Positions 51,988-62,738 are shown, numbered from the stretch's first letter. The stretch: 64,000 nt of DNA from Cyclobacteriaceae bacterium (GCA_016786495.1 JAEUUJ010000050.1:62001-126000), one strand, 5' to 3'. Translations and numbers: made by a program. Notes: a model not told the origin generated them from the letters alone.

Positions 51988-52521
51988 ATGAAGATACGTT
52001 CAACAACCGTTCTGGCTGTCAAACATAACGGGCAGGTGGCCATCGGTGCCGATGGTCAGGCCACCATGGGCAACTATATCGCCAAAAGCAACGTCAAAAA
52101 AATCCGCAAGCTTCAGGATGGAAAAGTAGTAACGGGCTTTGCAGGCTCGACAGCCGATGCCTTTACGCTCCTCGATCGCTTTGAAGAAAAGCTGAACAGC
52201 TATGGCGGAAATATGAAACGTGCGGCCATCGAACTGGCGAAAGACTGGCGCATGGATCGATACCTGAGAAGACTGGAAGCAATGCTGATTGCCGCGAACA
52301 AAGAGGAGGTGCTGATCTTGTCCGGAACGGGCGATGTACTCGAACCCGATAACGAAGTAGCAGCCATTGGCTCCGGAGCAATGTATGCGCAATCGGCAGC
52401 GATTGCCTTAAAAAAACATGCCCCGCATTTGTCAGCGGAAGAAATCGTTCGCGAGAGTCTCAACATCGCGGCAGACATTTGTATTTACACCAACCACAAC
52501 CTGGTGGTTGAAAAACTTTAA
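51988..52521 (+). CDS. hslV: HslV, proteolytic subunit of the HslUV protease
   Basis: 177 residues. After a short propeptide (MKIRS) comes [21 protein letters not shown], the conserved N-terminus whose first Thr is the nucleophile after processing. Further family motifs are [41 protein letters not shown] and [12 protein letters not shown] at the end. HslV forms a two-ring dodecamer degrading proteins delivered by HslU; hslU is not in the window. No spacer exists between the terminator T run and the ATG, so expression depends on read-through or on a promoter inside pdhC. Confidence 0.96.
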   Translation: MKIRSTTVLAVKHNGQVAIGADGQATMGNYIAKSNVKKIRKLQDGKVVTGFAGSTADAFTLLDRFEEKLNSYGGNMKRAAIELAKDWRMDRYLRRLEAMLIAANKEEVLILSGTGDVLEPDNEVAAIGSGAMYAQSAAIALKKHAPHLSAEEIVRESLNIAADICIYTNHNLVVEKL

Positions 52522-52541
52522 TACCTTAACCTAAGCCATCC

Positions 52542-54998
52542 ATGAGAAAAATTGTTTCACTGGCAATATGCCTTGCTGTATTAACTGCGTTTAACGGATA
52601 TTCCCAAACCGAAGCGCAGACTCCCGTAGTGTATCAGGGTTCCGCTGAAAAAGTACACGATCTGGTTCATACAAAACTTGAAGCGCGTTTCGATTATGCG
52701 AAATCGCAAATGCTCGGCAAAGTGTGGATCACCCTAAAACCACATTTTTATACCACTGACTCTCTGGTGCTTGACGCAAAAGGTATGGACCTCCGTGCTG
52801 TTCAGCTTGTGGCAGGCACGAATGTTCCGTTGAAGTATTCGTATGACGGCTGGGTAATCAAAATTAAACTCGACAAGCAATACACACGAAACGATACGTA
52901 CACGATTTATATCGACTACACCGCGAAACCCAACGAACTGAAAGTAAAGGGCAGTGCCGCAATCAACGATGCCAAAGGGCTGTACTTCATCAATCCGACC
53001 GGAGCCGAAAAAAACAAGCCTACGCAAATCTGGACACAGGGCGAAACGGAAGCCACGTCTGCGTGGTGCCCTACCATCGATAAACCGAATCAGAAAACAA
53101 CCAGCGAAATTCTGATGATCGTTCCGGATAAGTACGTTACGTTGAGTAACGGAAAACTGGTTAGTCAGAAAAAAAATGCTGACGGAACCCGCACCGACCA
53201 CTGGAAAATGGAATTGCCACACGCACCCTATTTGTTTTTTATGGGCGTGGGTGATTATGCAATCGTAAAAGATACCTACAACGGCATGGAAGTGAATTAC
53301 TATGTCGAGAAAGAATATGCATCGTTAGCGAAGAAGATTTTCGGAGATACCCCTGCCATGATTGCGTACTTCGAAAAAATAACCGGTGTAAAATACCCAT
53401 GGGTGAAGTACGCACAAATGACGGCCCGTGATTATGTAAGCGGTGCGATGGAAAACACAACAGCTACCCTGCATCAGGAAGGCGCGCAACAGGATGCGCG
53501 TGAACTCGTAGACGAGAACTCATGGGAAGGAACCATCGCTCACGAGTTGTTCCATCAGTGGTTTGGTGATTATGTAACGGCTGAGAGTTGGAGTAACCTC
53601 ACGGTAAACGAGTCATTTGCCGACTATAGCGAATACCTGTGGTACGAACATAAATATGGCGTTGACGAGGCGGGTGCCGAAAACTTCACGCAAATGCAAT
53701 CGTACCTGGGCCAGCCGGAAGAAAGCGAAAAAGATTTGGTTCGTTTCTATTATGACGATAAAGAGGAGATGTTCGACCTGGTAAGCTACCAGAAAGGCGG
53801 TCGCATCCTCCACATGTTACGGCAAGCCGTAGGCGACAGTGCGTTCTTTAAAGGAATTAATAAATACCTGACCGACAATAAGTTTGGTACAGGTGAAGCA
53901 CATCAGCTCAGACTGGCCATGGAGGCAGTTACCGGCCGTGACCTGAACTGGTTTTTCAATCAATGGTATTTCGGATATGGCCATCCGGTGGTAGACATTA
54001 CCTATGCCTATGATGACGCGGCTAAGAAAGTAAGCGTGACGATCAACCAGATGCAGGGCGAAGACAACCTCTTCGAACTTCCGCTGGATATTGATGTGTA
54101 TACCGGTGACCAAAAAATCCGGTATTCGGTTTGGCTGAACGAAAAGTCCGAAACTTTTACGTTCCCGTATACAACACGGCCCGATCTGGTCAATGTTGAT
54201 GCGAACAAGTTTACGCTTTGGCAGAAAACGGATAATAAAACATTGGATAACTACATCCACCAATACAAATATGCCGGTAATTATGTCGACCGGAGAGAAG
54301 CCTTTATTGCTGCAATGAAGCAGGCGAATAATCCGAAAGCGATCGAATTGCTAAAACTCGCACTGAACGATAAGTCGAACCGCATGCGGAGAGGAAACCT
54401 TTCCAGAATTAATCCGGCCGATCAAAATCTGATGGCTGCACTGGAACCCGGTATCGTAAACCTTGCGCGTAACGACAAGGCAAAACTGGTAAGGGCACAG
54501 GCGATCAGCCTGCTGGCCAATTTGAAGAAGCCTGAATACCTCGACTTGTTTAAAGCAGGATTGACCGATTCATCGTACAGTGTTGCCGGAGCATCGCTGT
54601 ATGGGTTATCGCAACTGGATAAAAACCTTGGCGTGGCAGAAGCAAAAAAGCTGGCGGCAAAGCCCAATAAAGGTTCGTTGACGGAGGCAATCGCCAAAGT
54701 GTACATGCTTTCCGGATCGGAAGAGTTGTTCGCACGTGTTTCTGAAGATTTTAAGAAGATGCAGTGGTGGGAACAACTCGGTCAGGTGGAAGACTTCGCT
54801 ACCTACCTGTCGGAACTGAAGAGTGCCGATAAAATTAAAAAAGGTGTTGACCTGATTGTGACCGGTAGCAAATCAATTCCGGAACAATACCACAGCCAGA
54901 CCAATGTGATGATCAACAAGGCAATTCAGATTGTGATCGACAAAAAGTCGGGCGACAAAAAACTTAAAACTGAACTGGAAAAGAAACTTCTCAAGTAG
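52542..54998 (+). CDS. M1 family aminopeptidase, exported
   Basis: 818 residues with a signal peptide (about 1-21). The M1 fold: an N-terminal beta domain (35-230), the exopeptidase motif GAMEN (about 303), HELFH with H334, E335 and H338 and the third zinc ligand E357 in NESFADY, and the family Tyr region after it. The C-terminal 250 residues are helical repeats (HEAT-like; NPKAIELLKLALND, RAQAISLLANLKK). Length and layout match large M1 enzymes. It lies 20 nt after hslV and its end overlaps the end of the convergent AI-2E gene by 8 nt. Confidence 0.93.
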   Translation: MRKIVSLAICLAVLTAFNGYSQTEAQTPVVYQGSAEKVHDLVHTKLEARFDYAKSQMLGKVWITLKPHFYTTDSLVLDAKGMDLRAVQLVAGTNVPLKYSYDGWVIKIKLDKQYTRNDTYTIYIDYTAKPNELKVKGSAAINDAKGLYFINPTGAEKNKPTQIWTQGETEATSAWCPTIDKPNQKTTSEILMIVPDKYVTLSNGKLVSQKKNADGTRTDHWKMELPHAPYLFFMGVGDYAIVKDTYNGMEVNYYVEKEYASLAKKIFGDTPAMIAYFEKITGVKYPWVKYAQMTARDYVSGAMENTTATLHQEGAQQDARELVDENSWEGTIAHELFHQWFGDYVTAESWSNLTVNESFADYSEYLWYEHKYGVDEAGAENFTQMQSYLGQPEESEKDLVRFYYDDKEEMFDLVSYQKGGRILHMLRQAVGDSAFFKGINKYLTDNKFGTGEAHQLRLAMEAVTGRDLNWFFNQWYFGYGHPVVDITYAYDDAAKKVSVTINQMQGEDNLFELPLDIDVYTGDQKIRYSVWLNEKSETFTFPYTTRPDLVNVDANKFTLWQKTDNKTLDNYIHQYKYAGNYVDRREAFIAAMKQANNPKAIELLKLALNDKSNRMRRGNLSRINPADQNLMAALEPGIVNLARNDKAKLVRAQAISLLANLKKPEYLDLFKAGLTDSSYSVAGASLYGLSQLDKNLGVAEAKKLAAKPNKGSLTEAIAKVYMLSGSEELFARVSEDFKKMQWWEQLGQVEDFATYLSELKSADKIKKGVDLIVTGSKSIPEQYHSQTNVMINKAIQIVIDKKSGDKKLKTELEKKLLK

Positions 54999-56076
54999 TT
55001 TCGTCCGCATCTGCCGGAACAGGCGTCTCGATAACAGGCGCTTGTTCCAGCGGTGTATCTTCCAGCAAAATCACAAACGGTTTCAGGTGCCTTGAATAGG
55101 CCAGCAACACGCGGATCACTCCGGTTATCGGTACAGCCAAAATCATCCCCGCGATTCCTAAAATTTTGCCGCCAATCAGCAACGCAATAATCGCAGCCAG
55201 CGCGTTGATGCTGACTTTCGACCCGGTAATCCGGGGCGTGATAAAATTGCCTTCCAAAAACTGAACGGTTGAGAAAATGGCTACCACACCCACGGCATAC
55301 CACGCGCTATCTTTCGTGAGCAATGCAAACACTGCGGGCAGAAGGGCCGCGATGAAAATACCCACGTAGGGGATGATAATCAGAATGCCGGAAAGGGCTC
55401 CGAAGAAGAATGCGTGATCGATCCCGAGGATGAGCAGGCCAATGGTGTTGGCGGTTCCCACAATCAACGTCACGATCAGCAACCCTGAAATGTATCCTTT
55501 CAGAACGGTGTCAATTTCCTTTTTCCATTTTAATTCTTCCTGCTGCGGCAAAAGCGCCAGGAAAAACTTTTTGAACCTGTCGCGATAGATCAGGAACAGG
55601 AAGATGTAAATGGGAATCTGCACGATCAGCGACAGCGTGTTCGTGGTCGACACGAGAAAATTAGTGACATACCCGGTAACACTTTTCAGTGAATCTTTAA
55701 TCATCCCGGTTTGATCATCCTCGGTGAAGCCCAGCGTAGTTTGTATTTGCATGCTCACGTTGTCTACCAGCGTGCGATAACGACTTTCCAGGTTTGGTAA
55801 GTCGCCGATGAGGGATGTCAGCTGATTGCCGATAATCCACATAATGCCGACAAAGGCAATCAGCGAAATGCTGAGCACGACTACCACAGCAAGTGTCGGG
55901 GAAAGCTTTTTTTCGAACCATTGTACCACCGGCAAAAACACAATCGACAGGAATGCAGCGATCAGTAATGGGATTACAATATCGGCAGCAAACACGGTTG
56001 CCAGGATAGATAACGCAATGATCATGAACAACTTGTAGATGTAGTCAAGTCGGTCGAACGGTTTTGAAACTTCCAT
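54991..56076 (-). CDS. AI-2E family transporter (PerM/TqsA-like)
   Basis: A 361-residue membrane protein with about eight helices and a long periplasmic loop between helices 3 and 4 (about 75-145). Family signatures include the early VVPLLIAAFLSIVFLPVVQWFEKK-type segment and, near residue 285, NFITPRITGSKVSINALAAII, the conserved motif of the family. Members export autoinducer-2 or act as ion antiporters; the substrate is not predictable here. The tail is acidic and Pro/Ala-rich. It lies between two M1 peptidase genes of opposite strand. Confidence 0.92.
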   Translation of the reverse strand: MEVSKPFDRLDYIYKLFMIIALSILATVFAADIVIPLLIAAFLSIVFLPVVQWFEKKLSPTLAVVVVLSISLIAFVGIMWIIGNQLTSLIGDLPNLESRYRTLVDNVSMQIQTTLGFTEDDQTGMIKDSLKSVTGYVTNFLVSTTNTLSLIVQIPIYIFLFLIYRDRFKKFFLALLPQQEELKWKKEIDTVLKGYISGLLIVTLIVGTANTIGLLILGIDHAFFFGALSGILIIIPYVGIFIAALLPAVFALLTKDSAWYAVGVVAIFSTVQFLEGNFITPRITGSKVSINALAAIIALLIGGKILGIAGMILAVPITGVIRVLLAYSRHLKPFVILLEDTPLEQAPVIETPVPADADETT

Positions 56077-56118
56077 GCTTAAACCTACTTTAGGGGCTCC
56101 TATAAAAGTACAATTAAT

Positions 56119-57771
56119 ATGAAAAATTACGGCATTGTTTTCCTCCTTATGCTGATGATAGGCTCGGTTCAGGCCCAGGGTTTATTCTCGAATAAAAAGT
56201 ACACGCGGCAGGATACGCTGCGCGGTTCCATTACGAAAGAACGCGCCTGGTGGGACTTGCAGAAATATGAACTCTCGGTTTCAGTTAACCCGGCAGCCAA
56301 ATCCATCAAAGGAAGCAATGTGGTTCACTACAAAGTACTCGAAGAAAATACCGTGATGCAGATCGACCTTCAGGCTCCGATGAACATCGACAAGATAACA
56401 CAGGATGGTCAGGTGCTGAACGTGAAGCATGATGGTAACGCGCATTTCATAACACTTACCAAAAAGCAGGTTCCCGGAACACTCGCCACCCTTACCATTG
56501 AATTCTCCGGTAACCCAACGGTCGCCAAAAATGCTCCGTGGGATGGTGGCTTTTCATGGGGGAAAGATTCAAACGGGAAAGATTTTATCGCAACCTCGTG
56601 CCAGGGAATCGGTGCAAGCTTGTGGTGGCCGTGCAAAGACCACATGTATGACGAGCCGGATGCCGGCATGACAATCAACCTGAATGTTCCGGGCGATTTG
56701 ATCGGTGTTTCTAACGGCCGTCTGAAAAAACAGAAAGTTGAAAAAGACAAAACCAAAACCTTTACGTGGGTGGTGGTGAACCCGATCAACAACTACGGAG
56801 TGAACGTGAACATTGGCGACTATGTCAACTTCACTGAAAAATACGAAGGCGAGGGAGGCTTGCTCGACATGGACTTCTGGGTGCTGAAAAACGACCTCGA
56901 GAAGGCAAAAGTACACTTCAAGGATGCTGCCCGTACAATGGAAGCCTTTGAATACTGGTTCGGCCCGTATCCGTTTTACAAAGACAGCTACAAGCTCGTA
57001 CAGGTACCATACCTGGGAATGGAGCACCAAAGTTCCGTAACGTATGGCAACCAGTTCAGAAAAGGTTATCTGGGCATGGACCTCAGCGGAACCGGCTGGG
57101 GATTAAAGTGGGACTACATCATCGTGCACGAATCAGGCCACGAGTGGTTCGCCAACAACATCACGTACAAAGACATTGCCGACATGTGGATTCACGAAGG
57201 CTTTACCATGTATTCGGAGTGCTTGTTCGTGGAGAAGTTTTATGGCAAAGAGGCAGGGGCGGAGTATAGCCGCGGGGTGCGCTTTGGCATTGCCAACCAG
57301 GCACCGATCATCGGGAACTATGGCGTGAACTCGGAAGGGTCGGGCGACATGTACAACAAAGGTAACGCGATGCTGCACACGCTCCGTCAGTGGGTAAACA
57401 ACGATGAGTACTGGCGCGCCATGCTTCGCGGACTAAACAAGGAATTCTATCACCAGGTGGTAACTACCAAGCAGGTGGAAGATTACATGGCCAAAAGCCT
57501 GAACCTGAACCTGTCTAAATTCTTCGACCAGTATCTTCGCGATACCCGCATTCCAACATTTGAATACGAGGTGAAAGACGGAACATTAAGCTACCGCTGG
57601 GCGAATTGTGTGCGCGGCTTTGATATGGCGGTTAAGGTCTGGATTGACGGAAAAGAAAAAGTACTGAAAGCAACTACACGTCCGCAGGAACTGAAGCTGG
57701 AAACGAAAACGGCCACCCTGAAAGTGGATCCGAACTATTACGTGTATTCGTTTAATGCGGCAGGCAACTAA
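56119..57771 (+). CDS. M1-family metallopeptidase, short form, exported
   Basis: 550 residues with a signal peptide (ending SVQAQ). It has HESGH at H337, E338, H341 and the third zinc ligand E360 in WIHEGFTMYSE. The exopeptidase motif is present in altered form: GMEHQSSVTYG in place of GAMEN. The C-terminal HEAT-like domain of long M1 enzymes is missing, as in the short Bacteroidota M1 group. It starts 42 nt after the divergent AI-2E gene. Substrate unknown; the altered motif suggests a different N-terminal preference from the 818-residue enzyme nearby. Confidence 0.92.
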   Translation: MKNYGIVFLLMLMIGSVQAQGLFSNKKYTRQDTLRGSITKERAWWDLQKYELSVSVNPAAKSIKGSNVVHYKVLEENTVMQIDLQAPMNIDKITQDGQVLNVKHDGNAHFITLTKKQVPGTLATLTIEFSGNPTVAKNAPWDGGFSWGKDSNGKDFIATSCQGIGASLWWPCKDHMYDEPDAGMTINLNVPGDLIGVSNGRLKKQKVEKDKTKTFTWVVVNPINNYGVNVNIGDYVNFTEKYEGEGGLLDMDFWVLKNDLEKAKVHFKDAARTMEAFEYWFGPYPFYKDSYKLVQVPYLGMEHQSSVTYGNQFRKGYLGMDLSGTGWGLKWDYIIVHESGHEWFANNITYKDIADMWIHEGFTMYSECLFVEKFYGKEAGAEYSRGVRFGIANQAPIIGNYGVNSEGSGDMYNKGNAMLHTLRQWVNNDEYWRAMLRGLNKEFYHQVVTTKQVEDYMAKSLNLNLSKFFDQYLRDTRIPTFEYEVKDGTLSYRWANCVRGFDMAVKVWIDGKEKVLKATTRPQELKLETKTATLKVDPNYYVYSFNAAGN

Positions 57772-57775
57772 TTTC

Positions 57776-57821
57776 AACGTTCAGGGTTTCAGATCGATCC
57801 CGGTCTGAGACCCTGAATGTT
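57776..57821. terminator. Bidirectional hairpin between convergent genes
   Basis: A 19-bp stem around TTCAGGGT / ACCCTGAA, with G-T wobbles and a short loop near GATCCCG. It starts 5 nt after one stop and ends 7 nt before the other, so it can serve both convergent genes. Confidence 0.75.
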
Positions 57822-57827
57822 AAACGA

Positions 57828-59012
57828 CTAACTGCGGTCGATTGCTTCCAGGATAACCGCGCACGATTCGCGAATCTCATCTTCCGAGATGGTAAGCGGA
57901 GGGGCAATGCGAAAACTGTATGGATGCGATAGAAACCAGTAGCAGATCACGCCCTTCTGCTTCGCGTATTCCACAATCCGGTTAACGCGCTCCGCAGAAT
58001 CAAAATCAACTGCGAACATCAACCCGAATCTTCTTACCTCGCGAATATGCTGGTGTTGAAGCAGTGTTTCAAAAAGTTTGCCTTTTTGTTCGACTGTCGA
58101 AAGCAGGTTTTCATTCTCGATCACTTCCAACGTGGCGAGTGCTGATGCACAGCAAACCGGGTTTCCGCCAAACGTGGTGATGTGACCTAACATCGGGTCA
58201 TGCGTAAGCATGCGCATAATTTTCTTGTCGGCAATAAATGCTCCGATGGGCAATCCGCCTCCAAACGCTTTTGCGGTAGTCAGGATGTCCGGAACAATAT
58301 CGAACTGCTCAAAGGCGAACAACGTGCCCGTACGCCCCATGCCGCATTGAATTTCGTCCAGAATCAGAAGCGTTCCGGTTTCATCGCAGCGTTTCCGCAA
58401 AGCCTTCATGTACTGCTTCGAAGGAATCCGGACTCCGGCATCACCCTGAATGGTTTCGATGATAACGCAGGCCGTGGCGTTTGTGATCTGCTCCAAATCT
58501 TTTTCAACCCCGAAGTCTATAAACTTCACGTCCGGCAGCAACGGTCTGAAGGCTTGCTTCTTCACCTCGTTACCGGAAACACTGAGCGACCCATGCGTGC
58601 TTCCGTGATACGACTTCCGGCAGGAGATGATTTCCGTTCGGCCGGTCACGCGCTTGGCCAGCTTTAATGCGCCTTCATTGGCTTCAGTGCCGGAGTTTAC
58701 AAAGTACACGCAGTTCAGCGAAGGGGGCAGCAGGCTGGTGAGCTTTTCAGCTAATCGGTTTGAACTGGATTGAATGTACTCGCCAAACACCATCACGTGA
58801 AGGTGCTTGTCGAGCTGATTTTTAATGGCGTTGATAACGTGCGGATGACGATGGCCGATGTTGCTCACCCCGATACCCGAGATAAGGTCGGTATAGCGCT
58901 TCCCTTCCGGGGAATAGAGGTAAATGCCTTCGGCCCGTTCGATGGAGATCAGAAAAGGCGCATCGTTGGTCTGCGCAAGTTTGTTCAGAAAAATCTCCGG
59001 ACTGAATTCCAT
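57828..59012 (-). CDS. Class III PLP aminotransferase (ornithine/acetylornithine type)
   Basis: 394 residues from ATG 59012 (MEFSPEIFLNKL); the frame is open 25 codons upstream to a different Met but that part carries a terminator and no family sequence. Motifs are SGIGVSNIGHRHPHV near residue 50, FVNSGTEANEGALKLAKR near 100, the PLP Asp in LILDEIQCGMGRTG near 230 and the Schiff-base Lys in TTAKAFGGGLPIGAF near 255. Typical substrates are omega-amino acids such as ornithine or acetylornithine, but no arginine genes are near, so the exact substrate is open. Confidence 0.9.
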   Translation of the reverse strand: MEFSPEIFLNKLAQTNDAPFLISIERAEGIYLYSPEGKRYTDLISGIGVSNIGHRHPHVINAIKNQLDKHLHVMVFGEYIQSSSNRLAEKLTSLLPPSLNCVYFVNSGTEANEGALKLAKRVTGRTEIISCRKSYHGSTHGSLSVSGNEVKKQAFRPLLPDVKFIDFGVEKDLEQITNATACVIIETIQGDAGVRIPSKQYMKALRKRCDETGTLLILDEIQCGMGRTGTLFAFEQFDIVPDILTTAKAFGGGLPIGAFIADKKIMRMLTHDPMLGHITTFGGNPVCCASALATLEVIENENLLSTVEQKGKLFETLLQHQHIREVRRFGLMFAVDFDSAERVNRIVEYAKQKGVICYWFLSHPYSFRIAPPLTISEDEIRESCAVILEAIDRS

Positions 59013-59052
59013 GGCCGCAAAACTATAAAGAGTTCGGCACAGCCGGAAATAA

Positions 59053-59082
59053 AAACGGCCCCGGGGAACCGGGACCGTTTTA
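59053..59082 (-). terminator. Rho-independent terminator
   Basis: AAAACGG-C-CCCGG / CCGGG-A-CCGTTTT stem with a GGAA loop; on the minus strand it ends in a T run. It lies between the small membrane protein gene upstream and the aminotransferase gene downstream on that strand. Confidence 0.8.
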
Positions 59083-59126
59083 AACAACCAATTTTAAATT
59101 ATAAAAAAATACAACCCCTTGTATTT

Positions 59127-59279
59127 TCAATTGTTGAGTACGGACGCCTTGGTGGAAAGGCTGTCTTGCTTGCTCTCGGTCGCCATGGAAATGAGGATGC
59201 ATGCGGCAATGATTACGACCAGGATGATTACCTGCTTGAAGCGTGATGCCATTCCCATATTTCCCATTTCTCTGTGCAT
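59127..59279 (-). CDS. Small single-helix membrane protein
   Basis: 50 residues from ATG 59279 (MHREMGNMGMASRFKQ), with one membrane helix (about 19-36) and a polar tail ending SVLNN. A GTG ten codons upstream is also possible. The hydrophobic helix with a positive N-terminus is typical of a real protein, and a terminator follows it. No family recognised. Confidence 0.5.
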   Translation of the reverse strand: MHREMGNMGMASRFKQVIILVVIIAACILISMATESKQDSLSTKASVLNN

Positions 59280-59404
59280 ACCGTAAATGATAAGCGTATC
59301 GTACAGCACAAAGATGCGGTATGGAAATAGCGGATTCTACCCAAATGTGCCTCAAATCCTACATCCGTGAGGTTGTCGCCCGGATTGGCGACTATGCCGG
59401 GGCG

Positions 59405-59878
59405 CTATTTCTTGCCTTTTTCAAAATTGGCGACCAACGTGATGAAATCGTTGATGAGATCGTTTGGAACGGTTACCGACAGGTGATATTGCTGAATTTT
59501 CCATCCTTTCGGTGTTTTCTCTAGAATACCACTTCCCCGGCAAACTCCCATCCACGTGGTTAAAAGTTCTGAAAACCATACAAACCTGCCGCCATTACTT
59601 ACATGAACCGATCGGTTGTATGCCTTGAAATCCCAGGCTTTTCCGCGGTCGAAGTAAGGTTTCGCGAACGCCAGAAACTGCTGCTTCGTCCACCGCTCGG
59701 TAGCATCGGTGCCAATAAAGATGCCCTCATCCGCAATCATCCCAAAGTAAGTGTTGCCATCGGCTTTGGTTGCCGCCAGATGCCAGTTGTCGATAAACGT
59801 ATGGATGGCCGTGGTGTCGGTTTGTGAAAACGCTGGCGTGGCAGCGAGCAGGAGCAGGGCAAACAGGATTCTTTTCAT
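59405..59878 (-). CDS. Exported SnoaL/NTF2-like protein
   Basis: A 157-residue protein with a signal peptide (ending AFSQ). The rest has the alpha-plus-beta pattern of the SnoaL/DUF4440-type fold: FIDNWHLAATKADGNTYF (helix pair), GIFIGTDATERWTKQQFLAFA, and three late strands (RFVWFSELLTTWMG, GSGILEKTPKGWKIQQYHLS). Such proteins often bind small hydrophobic molecules; no substrate can be named. It starts 3 nt after the DnaJ-TPR gene on the same strand. Confidence 0.82.
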   Translation of the reverse strand: MKRILFALLLLAATPAFSQTDTTAIHTFIDNWHLAATKADGNTYFGMIADEGIFIGTDATERWTKQQFLAFAKPYFDRGKAWDFKAYNRSVHVSNGGRFVWFSELLTTWMGVCRGSGILEKTPKGWKIQQYHLSVTVPNDLINDFITLVANFEKGKK

Positions 59879-59881
59879 AGT

Positions 59882-61081
59882 CTATTGACAGTATTTAGCT
59901 TGTAATTCTTCAATTCCGGTGGCACCCAGGTCTTTTGCTTTCCGCAGATCGGCACATGCGCTGCGATACTTTCGCTGCAAACCGTTGAGCACTGCGCGCG
60001 ACCGATAACCCTCACCCCGGTTGGGCCGGAGGTAAATCGCCAGTTCCAGATCGGGCGCTGCTTCCGTAAAGTCGTTCAGCGAAATTTCGGTATCCGCTTT
60101 CAGAAGAAAAATTTCATAATACCGGTCGGGAATATCTTTTGGATCAAGCATCACCATAAAAGCCTCTCCGTAAATATCGGTCATGTTGTTGCGAAAGGCT
60201 TTCTCGCCCAGATCAAGATAAAACATGGCCTCCTGCTTGTTGTTGAGATGATTGAGGTTGAGCGTAGCGATCCGATAAATCAACTCGAGGCTCCAGGGGT
60301 TTTCGCTGTGCAGTTGCTTGAGCGATTGCAAGGCATCCGTGTACTGCCCAAGGTTATACTGGCAGACGTAGATTCGCTCGAGCGTCTCCGATTGTCCGCG
60401 CTCCTGGTATTTTTTGTAATACTGAAAGTAGTAAAGCGCGCGTTCATAATCCCGCTTCGAAAAATTCAGTTCGCCCATACGGCCGGTTTCTTCGATCAGG
60501 CTGTCGCGCGTGTCGCGGAAAACAAATTCCATCGGAGCGTTCTTCGTAAGCAGTCCGATTTTGCCGATCGCTTCGTCAATCTTGCCGGCCCCGAATAATG
60601 CGGTCACTTCCCGCGCCTTCAGCACATTCTCATGATGAATGCGGGCTTCATACCGGTCGAAGAAAAAGCTCGCCAGGTGTACAATGCCAAAGGAGATTCC
60701 GGAGAGCACGATAAAAACCAGAAACGCGAGCCCTTGCACTTTGAAGTAACTGCCGGTGATGGTATACGTTTTTTCGGTTTTGGGTGCATACTGCCTGCGG
60801 GCGTGGTACTGCCTGCGTCTCATTTCACGGGCGTATTCTTCCGCTGCGTGCGTGGCCGACTGCGTTTCGTAGGTATAAAAACGTGAGTCGTAACGTGATT
60901 TCTTCACCGGATCGGAGAGCACGTGATAGGCTTCGTTCACCTGTTTGAAGACCTCTTCCGCGATGGGGTTGTTCGGATTCCTGTCCGGGTGGTACTGCAT
61001 GGCCAGCCGCTTAAAGGCCGCACGGATTTGTGCGGAGGTCGCAGTTTGGGGCAAGCCAAGGATGTGGTAGTAGTCCTGCAC
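59882..61081 (-). CDS. DnaJ-domain membrane protein with TPR-like repeats
   Basis: 399 residues starting with GTG. A J domain at residues 2-68 has the HPD motif in [11 protein letters not shown] hydrophobic segment (about 115-140) suggests a membrane anchor, followed by helical TPR-like repeats (about 165-385; [51 protein letters not shown]). This J-protein would recruit DnaK to the inner side of the membrane; the TPR part may face the periplasm. It overlaps no neighbour and is followed by the SnoaL-like gene. Orthologues in Cytophagales have this order. Confidence 0.87.
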   Translation of the reverse strand: MQDYYHILGLPQTATSAQIRAAFKRLAMQYHPDRNPNNPIAEEVFKQVNEAYHVLSDPVKKSRYDSRFYTYETQSATHAAEEYAREMRRRQYHARRQYAPKTEKTYTITGSYFKVQGLAFLVFIVLSGISFGIVHLASFFFDRYEARIHHENVLKAREVTALFGAGKIDEAIGKIGLLTKNAPMEFVFRDTRDSLIEETGRMGELNFSKRDYERALYYFQYYKKYQERGQSETLERIYVCQYNLGQYTDALQSLKQLHSENPWSLELIYRIATLNLNHLNNKQEAMFYLDLGEKAFRNNMTDIYGEAFMVMLDPKDIPDRYYEIFLLKADTEISLNDFTEAAPDLELAIYLRPNRGEGYRSRAVLNGLQRKYRSACADLRKAKDLGATGIEELQAKYCQ

Positions 61082-61148
61082 GGGGTCGTATTCTTCCTCA
61101 AACGAAGTTACGGGATTTTAGTATACGCCAGTCAACTCTTCATCACCC

Positions 61149-61355
61149 GTCATGCTGAGGGTCTTCATGACCCGAAGCATCCCCCGTTCGAAGATCGCTT
61201 TTGTGTGCCAACCCGCGCAGCGGGGCGCGAAGAATCCCCTGTTCGAAAATGTTCTGCGTAGTTCTCACACCTTAGTCAACGTCATGCTGAGGGTCTTCGA
61301 CCCGAAGCATCCCCCATTCGAAGCATCCCCCATTCGAAGCATCCCCCATTCGAAG
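61149..61355. repeat. Dispersed-repeat patch with a 16-bp tandem array
   Basis: Two copies of GTCATGCTGAGGGTCTTC start at 61149 and 61281, both running into a CCCGAAGCATCCCCC-type sequence, the form of dispersed repeats in Bacteroidota genomes. Within it, GAAGCATCCCCCATTC (16 bp) occurs three times in perfect tandem from 61304 to 61351. Nothing coding is seen in the 361-nt gap 61082-61443, which holds this patch and the gapA terminator. Confidence 0.75.
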
Positions 61356-61381
61356 AATGCACCGCGTCACTAGCCCCTATA

Positions 61382-61411
61382 AAAAACAAAACCCCGCGAG
61401 AACTCGCAGGG
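61382..61411 (-). terminator. Terminator of gapA
   Basis: A GC-rich stem CCCTGCGAG / CTCGCGGGG (minus strand) with one G-T pair and a T-rich tail (TTTTGTTTTTT), 33 nt after the gapA stop. Confidence 0.82.
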
Positions 61412-61443
61412 CTTCGTTTACAATAAACAATTTAAACTAGTTC

Positions 61444-62541
<1,098 letters not shown>

Positions 62542-62546
62542 CTACG

Positions 62547-62577
62547 TTTGCAAATCCCCTTTGAGGATTTATCTTTG
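62547..62577 (+). promoter_or_regulatory. Consensus promoter of tRNA-Glu
   Basis: TTTG, exactly 19 nt, then TATCTTTG; both elements match the Bacteroidota consensus. The tRNA begins 52 nt after the end of the -7 element, leaving a short 5' leader to be processed. Confidence 0.88.
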
Positions 62578-62628
62578 CGACTCAATTTTCCGACCACCTC
62601 GCAAAAAGGCACCGGAAAGGCGAAAGAC

Positions 62629-62700
62629 GGTCTGTTCGTCTAGGGGTTAGGACACCAGATTTTCATTCTGGTAACACGGGTTCGATTCCCGTACAGACTA
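62629..62700 (+). tRNA. tRNA-Glu (anticodon TTC)
   Basis: A 72-nt cloverleaf. Acceptor GGTCTGT pairs with ACAGACT (one G-U) before the discriminator A; the D arm is GTCT/GGAC with an AGGGGTTA loop; the anticodon stem CCAGA/TCTGG holds the loop TTTTCAT with anticodon TTC; the T arm is ACGGG/CCCGT with TTCGATT. No CCA is encoded. It has its own promoter and terminator and stands alone between gapA and the AraC-type gene. Confidence 0.96.
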
Positions 62701-62706
62701 CAGATT

Positions 62707-62738
62707 AAGGGACGCAAGCGATTGTGATCCCTTTTTTT
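62707..62738 (+). terminator. Terminator of tRNA-Glu
   Basis: AAGGGA / TCCCTT stem around a 15-nt loop, with a run of seven T, starting 6 nt after the tRNA. Confidence 0.78.

Noticed and set aside
61304-61351. Three perfect 16-bp copies, CRISPR-like at first sight
   Set aside because: The copies are directly adjacent with no spacers, too short, and no cas gene is near.
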